Shown: positions 1 through 11,169 of the stretch, one piece after another
How the letters are laid out: the number at the start of each line of letters is the position of its first letter
Numbering within the stretch: position 1 is the first letter of the stretch
Assembly (NCBI GenBank): GCA_033557685.1
Contig: JAWQRN010000595.1
Span: 1-28,010 of the forward strand
Direction: 5' to 3'
Length of the DNA stretch: 28,010 nt
Source of the DNA: Sperchopsis tessellata
Taxonomy: Eukaryota; Arthropoda; Insecta; Coleoptera; Hydrophilidae
Notes under the pieces: model-generated
What the model saw: only the letters and a program-made list of their open reading frames with translations
What the model was told of the DNA's origin: nothing
Databases searched by the model: none
Translations under genes and position numbers: made by a program

Positions 1-880
1 GTAAACTTACACGGTCACAGTATATATCTTCAAATTTTCCAGGAGAAAACCGTACGTAGGCTTTTCTTTTTGTCAACATTTCGTCCAACGATGTAGTGGA
101 CATTATAAAACCTATGCAGAATATCTACTAGTGGAATGGCCTGCCGAATAGAATTTACATTGGTGTCCTGCTGCAACATATAAATAAGTCGGTGCATCAA
201 TGGTTTGACTTAGTTTTTACTTAACACTTTTTAGAAGTACTTGACAGTATTCACCTTACACATTTAAAGTCTACAGTTCCCCTGCAACTATAGACGAAAT
301 AAAATTAAAGCCAATCCATGATTATTTCCCGGAAAATCTGAAGAGATCTACTATGACCTTGGAAGTATACATACATAATTTAAACACCTCTATATGCCAA
401 GGAACCTACCAGTTTGGAAATCTTCGTCAATAAAATACAGTCTTCTGACTCCCTTATCTATAGTGATATGCTGTTAAAAATATCAAATAGTACCTACTTG
501 TTTAGGTAAAACCCCCATCCATATAGTTGTACCCTGTCAAAGATGCGATACACGATGAGAATTAGTCAACACAAAATTGCAACTCTGCAAGACACACCTG
601 CAACTCGCCAAACAGTGGTCACCTTATCATTTCGATACAATATGACTGTAAAAGAGTCTCATAAATTCTATCAGCGTTCTTATAAGTAAGTTTCATCCAA
701 GCCCCATAGACTCAGTCAGATCTCAGGAAAAGTGGGCAATCTATCTTCTCAAACCCTCTCCACAAATGTTCATTTAAAAATGAAAGAAAAATACAAGGTA
801 GTTTAAAATTAAAGTGAAATTCATTCCTAATAAAGTTAACATAAAATATTGATATATGTACTGATTTTTATCAAATAAAA
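1..880. other. AT-rich sequence, no gene seen
   Basis: Both strands were read. I find no frame with recognisable protein similarity, no RNA gene and no clear repeat. Stops are frequent in all frames. It looks like decayed intergenic or intronic DNA. Confidence 0.5.
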
Positions 881-887
881 AACTCAC

Positions 888-1008
888 GGATGATTTTGTT
901 GTCTCTTGTATGCAGCAGAGATCGACAGTGCAATGTTATGAGCTTCCACATAACGCCAAGTACCTCTTGCAGTTTCACGATGGCGACCAAACTCCGGTTT
1001 TTTGTAAA
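888..1008 (-). other. Possible internal exon, unknown product
   Basis: On the minus strand a frame of about 40 codons stays open here and ends at 888, directly followed by GTGAGT (887 to 882), a near-consensus 5' splice donor. The block is clearly richer in G and C than its surroundings. Its translation is balanced and soluble-looking (it contains RETARGTWRYVEAHN), unlike the AT-driven K/N/I/F translations nearby. No convincing acceptor is visible: the only AG near the upstream edge lacks a pyrimidine tract. I do not recognise the family. It could be an exon of a host gene, an old transposon fragment, or chance. Confidence 0.2.
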
Positions 1009-1536
1009 TGATAGTTTAAGCACTTTTATTACTAATACCATATTCAATATTTTCCATAGTAAATGAAAAATTAATTTAAAGTTTCGAATTTATTAAGAAG
1101 CACTGTAAAAGCAAATGCAAACAATTATTGTATACTGGTTGTATTACGCGTAAATAATCAAGAACTATAAAAAGTTTTCTTAAATACATATCAACCAACA
1201 ATTCCTAAAAATAGGTAGGTAAGTTATATAGGGCTTTTATAAATTTGATAACATATTTCCGATAATATACTATTGATACCGAAGACGAGTGTACTTGTGG
1301 ACAAACAATAATAGCGAACATGACTTCGGAAGTGAATTGGAATTTGACAATGTATCGGATAATATAAGATGAAATAACGAACTTAACATCTTTTTATTAT
1401 ATTTATACGTATTTTACCAATACAACTTCTCTAATTTATAGGAGCATATATTTTTTAACCGGCTTATAAGGTACCCCTAAAAGTTGCAGTTAGTCTTTTA
1501 GCTTTAATACGCCGGAAAATATGATTTTTTTTTCTT

Positions 1537-1596
1537 GTGTAATTTTTGCGGTGTAATTTTCTCAGGTGTAATTTTGCCCTGAGTAATTTAATCATG
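1537..1596. repeat. 15-bp minisatellite, about four units
   Basis: The unit GTGTAATTTT plus about five variable bases starts at 1537, 1551 and 1566, with a diverged unit (GAGTAATTTA) at 1581, giving a period of 14 to 15 bp. The Lys/His/Arg-rich minus-strand reading frame across it is a by-product of the repeat and is not a gene. Confidence 0.7.
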
Positions 1597-1699
1597 TAAT
1601 ACAAAATATGATGAGCAATATTAGAACTTCCGCAAGATCTCGTATACAAACTTCTAGATCACAATCCGTCCAATAGAAAAGAGAAGGTGAGAATTAAAA

Positions 1700-2340
1700 G
1701 TCAACATCTCGACCCGAATGAGCAGAAGCCTGTATTGCTTTTTGATTTTCGCACTCCAAAGATCCTCAAAGCAGGAGCTCTAATACTACCTATTGTAAGA
1801 ACTTTTGGGTTTCCCACCTACTAGCTTGCCAAATTTCTCACTTCCCTTCCTAGCCAGTTTATTGAAACATCGTCATAATATATGAAGAACTCTGCCCATT
1901 TCATCAAAAATATTTCTAATGTGGTTCTAAACAATAACCATCTACCCGTTAGCTTCCAAATAGTTTATCTGTTCACGAAAGTACCTGTCCATGGTTCCAT
2001 TCATCAATTCACTTTAAATTCACCAGTATCACATATCTATCATAGCCGACTTAGCAGAAGTATGTCTGAGATATACCTACATTTTGTTTCGCGGCGAGTT
2101 CTTAGATCAAACTTTGCGATGGGATTCACACTCTCCCCAGTTATTGCATTCATTTTTATGGAAAATTTTCCTGAAACAGAAATGTTGATTTATGTATGTG
2201 GAAAACACATTTGGTTTGTAGAATATTGATGATTTCTTACGACACAATAATAGTCATATATACTAGCATTTGGAAAATGAGGTAAGTTTTAGTAGAAGTT
2301 TTTTAGATATCTTTTAAATTCTAGTAGCGTATAAAGAGAA
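1700..2340 (+). pseudogene. Penelope-like element RT remnant (PLE 1)
   Basis: This is a broken reverse transcriptase of the Penelope-like class of retroelements. From about 1756 a single frame gives, in order, a piece resembling the PLE LPKIHK block, the PIVS...GSPTY-LAKFL block (read here as PIVRTFGFPTY, then a stop, then LAKFLT), MKNSAHF, SFQIVYLFTKVPV (the first catalytic Asp region, with Asp lost), and MGFTLSPVIAFIFME. The frame carries in-frame stops at about 1822 and 1876. The catalytic Asp pair appears at 2228 to 2233 only after a one-base frameshift that follows WFVEY. A weak FLDI piece near 2305 fits the block after the active site. The thumb and GIY-YIG endonuclease are missing, as is the N-terminus. 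The element is dead. The family assignment rests on the order and spacing of several conserved PLE blocks. Confidence 0.85.
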
Positions 2341-4133
2341 AATGCAATTAAACAAAAATAAAAAGATTATCAAAAGTAGTAAACCGTACCCAATGGGTAT
2401 AAAGACCTATCTGGCTATTAAATAACTGATAACTGCCGAAAATTTCAAAGGAATATTTATTAATTATTCTTAAGAATAATATTCTATATGTCTTAAATTT
2501 AAGTGAAACATGCAAATGTAAAATAAGCAAGTGTCCAATACAGTTAACCTTTTAATTGAGAGAATAAATCGTTTAAAATTAAAGAAAAGTAAGAAACATT
2601 AAATAACCGCAATTTGTTCTCAATAAAATCTTCAGTGATTCGGGTAACCTTGATAGGGAAATATAGTTTTACAAGCACATAATCCATTCAAATAAGCACA
2701 AAAATAAATAATAAACAGAGCAGTCCTCTAAGCAAGAAAAATCTGTTCTTAAAGATATTTCTGTTTAAAGGAATCTTATTTGGAAGATTCAAGCTGTTAT
2801 TGGAAACTCAAGTGTTGTTTACCTTCCTGGAATACTTGAATCGTAACAACGGCGTTTTATATCACGTCATTTCATTACCATACATTACGAAGTTACTCTT
2901 GAATATTTTGTAGTATCCAGTACACGGTTCAAAATTACATTTATTTCCTCCAATTTGTACCAACAACGAACATTTCGTAAGCTAAGACCATTTATTCTTC
3001 ATATTTATTATTTTAGATTTATGAAATTATGTTTCAACATATGTTACTATATTTTAAAATGTAAAGATTTTTAAATCATAGTTTGCATTCCATTAACTTT
3101 TAGAAATAACAATGTTTTATTTTAAGCTAATGTATAACGGTCAGTATTAATTTTTCACGTCGTTCATGATTTTTAGTGTACAACAAACTATCTTTGACAG
3201 TAACTTTACAATGGTGTAACAAGAAATTAATCGACCGGTATCTAAGACTGTCGGCCCTTAAGTTATTTAGTAGCCTGGTAGGCCGTCATACCCACTGGAA
3301 ATGGTTTACAGCCCACAGATTATCAGTACAAGGTGTAATAATAATTTAATATAACTATATTTGGGTTAACGAAGCACTGACATAATAAAACCCTCTTAAT
3401 TGCGGAAGCTTTGAGATTCCTAATTTATGAATTCAGGCAATAATTATTTACTATGGCGAATTTTTTTTTAATAGCAGGAACGATTGAAAATATGATGCGT
3501 CAGATATATAGCTGGCATTAGATGCACGTATGTCATAAACAATCGGAAAGTAGTAGTTTGTTAAGTTGACGTAATATGTTCTGGGTATTGACAAATATAT
3601 TATAATAAACATATTTGTGTACTTTCACATGTGTTTGTTAAAGTGTTTATTTTTACAGTCATAAGTGTGAATTTTGTTTCAAAATTGTGTGATTAAGTTA
3701 CTATTGCAACCACCTTTGGAACTTTCTATCATTACGTTACTGAATTTTTCTTGTACTTCTGTCGACCTCTTAATGAATGCAAATAAATACCAAAAATTCG
3801 TTATCAGACAAGAAATGACAAAATATAAAAATTATAAAAATTCGTGCTGGTAACTTATACTACCGATGACTTTAAATAAAATACTGATTTATATTTTCTT
3901 AAACAAATATATGTCAAAGTCATATTTATTTGACAATTTACATTTCTTTCAAAAAGCAAGTCCGTAGAATGTCCTTGAACATACGTATTACTGATATCAG
4001 TTACCAGATGTCTTACAGCAACATAACCTAAAAAGTAATTGACAACTTTAGAGGTGTGTTATTATTAAGTGCATACATTTTAATAATAAAGTCCCAAGAT
4101 TATCAAGAAATGATATCACAATCGTAAAGAGGG
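2341..4133. other. AT-rich sequence, no gene seen
   Basis: No recognisable protein, RNA or repeat was found. A slightly GC-richer patch at about 3225 to 3340 has a 40-codon open stretch on the plus strand that I cannot assign. Confidence 0.45.
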
Positions 4134-4283
4134 ATGCGTAGAAATATAAATAAATCTAGTTATAAGAAAACTATACAATCTGTTCATACCGACAATTCAG
4201 CGGGCAAATCTCCATTGGTTGGATGTAAACGTGTTAGCGCATGTCAAGCGAATGAGCGGAATCTGGAAGATATACAAGGTTAG
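4134..4283 (+). CDS. Short ORF with splice-donor-like end, unknown
   Basis: ATG at 4134 opens a 49-codon frame ending in TAG at 4281. The protein starts basic (MRRNINKSSYKKT) and continues hydrophilic (TDNSAGKSPLVGCKR, ACQANERNLED). The last codons overlap CAAG|GTTAGT, with the donor GT at 4279, which matches the animal 5' splice consensus well. The frame may therefore be a first coding exon whose TAG lies in the intron. It sits 230 bp upstream of the same-strand transposon-derived remnant at 4513 to 5035. A pyrimidine-rich TTTTCAG lies at about 4477 to 4483, but the sequence after it soon hits a stop. I do not recognise the protein. It may be the N-terminal part of the same element, a host exon, or chance. 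Confidence 0.3.
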   Translation: MRRNINKSSYKKTIQSVHTDNSAGKSPLVGCKRVSACQANERNLEDIQG

Positions 4284-4512
4284 TTAATTGCATGTTATAT
4301 TATTTAGATATTTTGATTATGTGTGTTTATTTAAATTTGTTTCAACAAGTTATACAATAAAACTTCTGAATCTTAAAACAATTTCGCCATTAAATTTATT
4401 CAACCGCAGATTCTAAAATTTAGAATTGGTATTTCGAAAAAAGACAGGATAATAATTATTTGTGTTTGTGCAAAAACTTTTCAGTCAATTACTTAATTAT
4501 CAAACTTGATAA

Positions 4513-5035
4513 TTAAATCACTACACTATGAATGCGCCAATTACTTCGTTTCGTAAATATTATAAAATATTTGTCAGAAAATTCAATCTACGTTTTGGCC
4601 ATCCGCGAATTGACATTTGCTCTTTTGTAAGTGAGACTTGATGTTTAATCTGAGATAAAATTATATGGGTGAGTTGTGGTTGTATAATTTTACTTTTGTT
4701 AAAACTGAAGTCAATCAAAAGAAAGAAAACACTTTTTCATACGATTGGATTAAAAATGAAAGTGGAAAGGGGTCAAATCAAGTATGCTCCACATTATTAC
4801 ATTTTCTTAATGCATTGGACGCAAAGTACCCTGAGTTAAATCCTACACAAATATAACATACTATATAATTATTGTCTAATTTCTGCCCAGTCCACAATGA
4901 GATCTTAATAACGAACGTGGTGTTTCTTGCTACTGCTAATTGGATGGAAGATGTTCAAATTAATTCAATAGGATTTTAGTCCGGGTGATAGGGACCTATT
5001 CTTATAACCACTTCCATTCAAAAGTTCATAAATTA
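4513..5035 (+). pseudogene. Broken transposon-associated protein fragment
   Basis: Three pieces in order resemble a family of transposon-associated proteins common in insect genomes. First, 4528 to 4622 reads SFRKYYKIF...KFNLRFGHPRIDICSF, which matches the N-terminal block ending in a Cys pair. Second, the 63-codon frame at 4665 to 4856 reads LWLYNFTFVKTEV, then TFSYDWIKNESGKGSNQV and LLHFLNALDAKYPE; it resembles the block before a conserved D-x-C-x-x-Q-N-x-N motif. Third, about 4875 to 5010 gives degraded matches (FCPVHNEILITNV, SPGDRDLFL) in shifted frames. The Cys-rich middle appears deleted between pieces one and two. This may be a DDE-type transposase relative, but I name the family only by similarity of blocks. 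It is not functional. Confidence 0.5.
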
Positions 5036-7905
5036 CGGATGTTTCAAATTTAGACCTGTAAACATTTATTATTTCCTACAAATCATGAGCACTTTATGGT
5101 TCTCAAACTTTCTATAGGAACGCATACTTTGAAGGAAGATTTGGGGTTAGTTTTTCTATCAACCATGTTTTGTAATTGTCAAGGTTCTTCTTATGATAAT
5201 AATCTCACGTTACGATGATAAACTTAAATTTTAATTTTATATTATAAATATACTCTTCTATACCTCCAATATGCACAATGATAATCATTTGCCCTTTTGA
5301 AATAGACCTAACCAGCTCCTCATTAGAATCAAATCCCAACAGCTTAGGATTCGCTATGAACTGTGTAAGTTTCGCCCATTTATATTATTGGACGTTTTTC
5401 CTGCTAAAAACTTATCATCGCACACAAAAATTCCACTCTCTGTTTCTCCATTCACATTTTTCTGATATTGTGAACTTTTCTCAGAAAAAATCTAAGTCGA
5501 TACTTCTTGTGTATTTATAATATTTTTACAACTTTGCTTCACTATTGCCCCAATTTCCTTGGTTATGAAAGTAGTTAAGATAATTCTTCCTAACACACTC
5601 TTATCTGCGTTATATAGGAAGGCTTTACTTTTAGTCTTGCACTAGATTTTTTAGGTGATACAAATGTCATCTTTTCGCTTTTTTTCACCAGTAATTCTGT
5701 ACGTATAGATCCACCTGTGGAAACAGGAACCAGATCATAGCACTGAATCTCAGGAATTTTAGTCCTCTCTAATATTTATTCTTCCTCAATAAACATATGT
5801 ATGTTACTAATGATTTAGCGAGCTTGACTGAATAGTAAGCATTTGTTCAGTATACTTTTATATTGCATTATTAAATTTTCTCATCGGGCAGTACTTCTGG
5901 ATATTCACTACTTCGCAATCGCAAAAATGACCTCTTGTCCACATACCATGGACAAATAATTGAAACTACATCAGTCTGAGATTTTAATACCCCAAAAAAA
6001 TATTAATACTATGAATCATCAATTGGGGCACCTTTTTAACTGCAATTAATTTGTGTTATAAGAATGCACTGGTACAATGTTACAATATTATCAGTTCGTC
6101 CATTCCTCTTCAATTTTAAGTTTACCATTAGTGACTATGAGGAAAGGGTAAGGTCAATCGAACTTCTGAAGTTCATTCCAAAGTCACCGAAGAAATTAAT
6201 TTGAATCAGTACATTTATATTTCCCTGGAATCCGCAAGTTTTTTTTATTTTTACATTAAAAATAGATAAATTATTACTAAATCAGACTACAGATGTAGGA
6301 AAAATAGAAAAACAATATTTTTACATAATGTAAATAATTTATGACAACAAATGTAGCTATTCCACAAACACATTACAGCGCATTTATTCATAAATAAATA
6401 TATGACTGATGTTTTAACATAATATGAAAAGCTTTGAAACATTATTTGTCTTTATTGAAACATATTAATGTGCATTTTTCACGAACAACATATGAGCTTT
6501 ATTGAGAGGATTTTTACATCGCTATCGGGTTTCGTTCCAAATAGGATAGTGATTTGCGGAATCCAAGCGCGCATCCTGTGGAGATAATAGAACTATCATA
6601 TGTATATTTAACTCTCTAGTTTTTTTACATCCCAGAGTGTCAGCCTGAAAACCACAGCACACAGTGCACAAAGTACTTGCTAAATCTATGCGGTACTCAT
6701 CTGGTTACGAGACTTTGTATTGCTCTCATTATAAAGTAGCATACATTATAAACACTTATATCTAACAGATGGTAAATAGTATGATGTCCCATTTTCTTGA
6801 TCTCGTTTCAATCACCCAAGTATACTGCCTAGTAAGCTTCCGCCTTCCATATTGCGGGTGTATTGCTTGACTCTGCACCTGACGTCTGTAATTACATTTG
6901 TACCAATAAATGAGAAAAAGGTTATTAATATATTGTATTGCCAATAAAAAATAGCCACTGCTATTCCCTGGAAATATGTTTCGAATTTTTCTCAAATACT
7001 CTTTGTTAATTTCTTAACCCTAGCTTCATTTAGTACAAAATGAAGTTCTATTTCCCAATATCGTTACAAGAGGGTGATTGCTATTATTTTCCAAATAACC
7101 TAAAACTGTACTGATATATGGTGACAAAGTAGAGCTTATGGTAACAATTACGTCATATTTCTTTTACAACTAAATTTTTACTGGCTCGTAGGCCAGGCTA
7201 ATCAGGAAACTGTTTTACTGGCACATTTCTTGTACGAAAATAAAATTAAAATTTAAATCAGTATTCATAAAGCAGAAAAAGACAAATAATGTAAAAACCT
7301 AGTTATAGGGTTTCAGTGATAAATATTATTCCATGTGAATTTGGGTTTTTGATGCATATATTTGCTTCTCTATAAATAATATATATAATAAGAATTTACA
7401 GGAATCGAATCACCATTAGAGTCAATGAAATTGTACTTAAAATATAAATTGGACCATATTTTTTCAACCGTGTTTATACCAATGGCATTTTGAACAATTT
7501 AAATTCGAAGCAGCTTATTTTTGTTCATCGTTTAGTTTTTAACTGAACTAATAGTTGAGATATCATAAACTTCCAAATATCGGTTAATGACCAACAAAAA
7601 AAATATTTGAAATATTAGTGCGGTGATTGTAAATATATATTAGCAATAAGTAAATCTACGTTTTCAATATATATAAACAATATAGATCCAAGTTTTTCTT
7701 TGTATTTTGAAGCGGCCAATTTTTTCTAATGATTTTAAGACAAATATGGAATACTAGATATATTACCTTCATCAACGCTGCTGTCGTTCAATTAATCTTC
7801 AGTATTAGACAGATTATCTTCAAAAAAATTAAAAAATTGTCACTCGTTAAATATTTTCAACCTATATTATTGTGTATAAGTGGCATCTAAATCGCAGAAA
7901 AAAAA

Positions 7906-7907
<2 letters not shown>
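5036..7907. other. AT-rich sequence, no gene identified
   Basis: Several open frames of 60 to 80 codons occur on both strands (for example 5278 to 5520 plus, 6762 to 6995 minus). They have AT-driven composition and no recognisable domain. One possible terminal exon is listed separately at 6522 to 6575. No RNA gene or transposon end was recognised. Confidence 0.4.
6498..6577 (-). other. Possible 3'-terminal exon, unknown product
   Basis: Reading the minus strand, TTCTATTATCTCCACAG forms a good 3' splice acceptor (AG at 6577 to 6576). It is followed by 17 codons (DARLDSANHYPIWNETR), a TAG at 6524 to 6522, and AATAAA at 6503 to 6498, about 18 bp after the stop. The order acceptor, short coding stretch, stop, poly(A) signal is what a last exon looks like. 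In this AT-rich setting each part could be chance, and I do not recognise the peptide. Confidence 0.15.

Positions 7908-7938
<31 letters not shown>
7908..7938. repeat. (AT)n microsatellite
   Basis: An uninterrupted alternating A/T run of about 31 bp. It is likely to be length-variable and has no other visible role. Confidence 0.95.
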
Positions 7939-7939
<1 letters not shown>

Positions 7940-8984
7940 CATCCAAAATCCAAACCTTCAAGTGCGTCTTATGACGGAATTTAAATTACCACTGATTCGT
8001 ACAGTAATCAAAGAATAGAGGCCCAGAGGGACAAATATGAGAGCATATTTACAAGATGTAAGAAACTAACTAACACATTGTCAAAATGAAATAAATTATT
8101 ACGCCTATGCGGCACCACTTTAAAGCTACAACGAAAATACAAGTACGAAAACAACACAGAATTTCAATAACAAATAAAAAACTATAACTTTCTTTAATCT
8201 ATATCACTGATCATTTTACGATTTACGACAATACATTACTAGCGAAGTATTCTATCCTTTTAATTAATGTTACTTCTGCATGTATGGCTCACCAACTCAT
8301 GACCTAGCATATCGCTATGTATTGTTGGATCATCCTGAGCCGAGAGCTGATGCGAAACTTATAAAAATTTAGACTATATAGCTTTTTGGACTATTAATAA
8401 CGGGAAAGGTATGATGGCTCTTATGAGGAAGCGTGCCTAAGATTTAATAGTAGAATCAATCATCATAATTAGGAGAATTACAAACTGCTTAATAATATCT
8501 AAACAAAAGTCTGTATGCAGGAGAATAAAGTTGATTACAGTCGTAAACTCGAGGGTACTAGTTGTAAAGTCTGGAGGGAGTAAAAAATCTTATACATTAC
8601 CGGGTATATCCTACACAGATGTTTTTAATAATTACTTTATGATATCCATACCAGTCCTGCTCTTGAACCATTACAGTTTCATAATGTAAAAGCAACCAAC
8701 TGAAAAAATCCGGTAATTTATTTTTTAAGGTTCTGTACATTCTTCTTTTTGCACACCATACATTTTTAACATGCTAGAGTGATATTCATCTCTATACCTA
8801 AGATACCTAGATCTTAAAATCTTAACTATCGGATGAAATATATGAATGTACTTGCTTGCGTAATGAGCTCAAAGGCTTCATGATATATGTTTAAATCACT
8901 ACTTAAAATTTAAACCTGTAAATTAGAAAGGTATTATTTTTGGAAGAAAACATAATCCAAACGTATCAAAGACGCCAGCTCAAC
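7939..8984. other. AT-rich sequence, no gene identified
   Basis: A 58-codon open stretch at about 8516 to 8690 plus has no recognisable similarity. Nothing else is supported. Confidence 0.4.
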
Positions 8985-9235
8985 GATGTGTAGCTATTTC
9001 AGAACTTGTCATGTACCTCTTTAGAGCAGTTGGAGACATCTCTAACAATCTCTCTAGTTAGATGACGGAACTAAGCTACAATAGTCGAAAAAATAAAATT
9101 CCGAGGACTGCTTCGTATAAATTTTATGTCAATGGAGTACCATTACCGCTAATTGAAACTGTCAAGAATCTTGGTTTGACAGTTGGTTTTTGTGTATACT
9201 ATAAAAACCATGTACCAGGTTGTATGCAGAAAAAG
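8985..9235 (+). pseudogene. Non-LTR retrotransposon RT C-terminal fragment
   Basis: A fragment of the palm/thumb region downstream of the RT active site. The frame from 9062 reads ELSYNSRKNKI, then SYKFYVNGVPLPL and ETVKNLGLTV, which follows the CR1/Jockey pattern: L-N-x-x-K, then Y-x-x-N-G-x-P-L, then V-x-x-L-G-V. Just upstream (9020 to 9060) are shifted-frame remains of the preceding helix. Similarity stops at about 9232, exactly where a T tract begins that belongs to the minus-strand R1-like element. The CR1/Jockey copy therefore seems to be interrupted by that insertion. The active site itself is not present here. Confidence 0.65.
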
Positions 9236-9244
9236 TTTTTTTTT
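9236..9244 (-). repeat. Poly(A) tail of the minus-strand R1-like element
   Basis: Nine T on the plus strand, read as A on the minus strand, lie just downstream of the C-terminal end of the minus-strand element. They also form its boundary with the plus-strand fragment. This is what a 3' tail made by target-primed reverse transcription would leave. The tract is short and no target-site duplication was found. Confidence 0.5.
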
Positions 9245-10830
9245 AAGTATACCTCGGCCCAGGCGAATAACCGCACAAGAGGCCCCTATGAAATTCTTTG
9301 CTCCCCAGAACGTTTACGTATGCCTTCAGGGTGCCAATGGTTTACGTTACCTTACACCCCCCATCCACAATGTGACTAGGGGTACACGTAGTCCACACCG
9401 TCTTCTCTCTGCTTTCGCCATACATCTTCCTCCTTCCTCTATAAAATTTCGCGGAATAATACTGCTCCTGTCTCCCAGTGTTAGTTTGTCACCATCATCC
9501 TACTAATTATTGTCTCTGGCATTAATTGTATCCCCAGTCCTTTTTCTGTGGCCGTGTTATTGGTACGCCACCTTTCGCAGACGAATAATGTATGTTCAGC
9601 TGTGTCCACCGCCCCACAATACACACACGCATAATTGCTGTTTTCTATTGCCCTCGCCAAAACCTCAACCCCGTACACCATTATTGAGTGGGCAACTGAA
9701 CACAACACTTTTCGTTTGCCAACCTTTGGACTCCGATATTAGGCATCAGACTTCAGAGAACCCAAATGATCAGTCTCAGTCTTGCTGCCACTCCCTCGAT
9801 ATGCGGAGCGTAGTATAACATCGTTTCGATCCTTATCCCCAGGTACTTTAGATTCCTTTCAGGCTGTACGTTAACTCTGGCTATATTTACCGTTATTGGC
9901 CTAAGCTTTCTCCTTCCAGTCAGCATAACTGCTTCCGTCTTCTCCGGAGCCAATGGTAACTGCTTTTCCTCCATCCATTCGCCGATGGCTGCCAACACAC
10001 TATTTGTCTGGGCCATCGGTTCGGTCTCCGTATTTGCCACTGCCACCACCACCAGGTCGTCAATGAAACCTATTAGTGTGCCTCCTTCTAGTTGAGGCAT
10101 CTGAAGCACTCCATTGTAAGGCACGTTTCATAGCGACGGACACTGAACCGAAACCTAGGGAACTTTACTGCGCACCTCCATGATTTCCGTTTGTTGCTCA
10201 GCCTCGAGTAAAACACACCTTTCGCGGAAGTAACTACATATCAGTAGTAAGATATATGGTGCGACTCCTTTCCTCGTGAGGTCCTCCATGATGTTCTGCC
10301 ACGAGGAGGAGTGAAACGCATTGTTGACGTCTAACGTCACTAGTACGCACTTTATCCTCCTACATGCCGCCTTTGCTCATCCGCCGTGAAGAGCGGAACC
10401 TCTTCTACACGTGGTTGCTTGCAATCAAATTATGAGTGGGACAAGAATATCCGCCACCTCCCTTACTCTTTACATTGGTAACCGTGGTGGGAGCGTAGCT
10501 CGAAATCTCTTTACTACTATTTGTTAGCCCTCTCTCCATACGTTGTGATCTATATCTGCGTAAATCTCGACCACGCTTCTCCCTTGGCTCGGAAAATCGA
10601 CTGTGTTAGTTCCTTCTTGGCAGTTTTATTTAGTTCTTCACCCCCGCGGCATTGTTCAGCATTTTTTTCCCGTTTGACTTCACGGATATACAGTATTCTT
10701 GCCTTTACTCTCATTGAAGTTCCATGATCACCTCTGTTCACCAGTAAACTTATTTTCTTCCCACTAGGTGTCCCTTCTTGTGCAGAGGACCTACATTTCC
10801 TTATAATACGTGACGGGTGTCATGTGTATA
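9245..10830 (-). pseudogene. R1-like non-LTR retrotransposon remnant
   Basis: A long, GC-richer RT remnant read from high to low coordinates. Pieces in order are: 10741 to 10530, linker before the RT (KKELTQSIFRAKGEAW, then DHNVWRE); about 10400, EEVPLF-like remains; 10375 to 10155, the first Asp block (CVLVTLDVNNAFHS) with the following ICSYFRER; then SKVP and shifted remains of the PQGSVLGP block; 10124 to 9753, the active site FIDD (10056 to 10067), WMEEKQLPLAPEKTEAVML, TGRRK and NLKYLGIRIE; 9708 to 9481, VAHSIMVYGVEVLARA, then a CX2CX8HX4C knuckle (9627 to 9577) and RMMVTN. Between the HSIMVYG block and the knuckle roughly 150 or more residues are missing. The C-terminal knuckle and the APEKTEA block point to the R1 clade of the Jockey group. 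The element is 5' truncated, frameshifted and dead. Confidence 0.85.
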
Positions 10831-10854
10831 ATTCGGGGGTTGTCCTAATTTAAC

Positions 10855-10965
10855 GGATCTTAATGGTCAGTTTATTGTGCTCATTCGCTTGCTGGGTTTA
10901 TGATGCAACGCCGACATTGATGAGACTTGTCAATTATGCCAATACTAAAATATTAATGTATTTGC
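10855..10965 (+). pseudogene. Possible continuation of the interrupted non-LTR fragment
   Basis: After the R1-like element a plus-strand frame gives SLLCSFACWVYDATPTLMRL. It weakly follows the CR1/Jockey C-terminal block of the type L-x-x-S-L-V-x-S-x-x-E-Y-x-S-x-V-W-x-P. If real, it is the far side of the copy interrupted at 9235. The match is short and degraded. Confidence 0.25.
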
Positions 10966-11169
10966 TCTCACAAGAAACCTGGTTGGAGATTTTTATTTCA
11001 CTAGGGTCTTACATTTGAAAAGGATTAAGCGAATTATTAAATAATCATTTGAAGACAAATTGAGATTTGCTTTAATGAGTGATGACTAAATTCAAGAAAA
11101 AGGAGTAACATTCAAACAAATAATCGTAGGATATCTGAGGCTTTTAAAGCTCAACTGAACTAAAAAAAA

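Noticed and set aside
1464..1649. 61-codon minus-strand frame rich in Lys, His and Arg
   Set aside because: It is produced by the 15-bp minisatellite and a T run; the composition follows the repeat unit.
5278..5520. Plus-strand 80-codon frame
   Set aside because: No domain, AT-driven composition, and an equally unremarkable reading on the other strand; not supported as a gene.
8345..8370. CTGATGCGAAAC as a hammerhead core
   Set aside because: The two boxes overlap with no room for a stem II.
9183..9818. Plus-strand frames of about 100 codons
   Set aside because: They are antisense to the R1-like element, whose RT and zinc-knuckle blocks are on the minus strand.
9221..10830. Target-site duplication around the R1-like element
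   Set aside because: The bases before the T tract (GTATGCAGAAAAAG) do not recur near the 5' end; the 5' border itself is uncertain.
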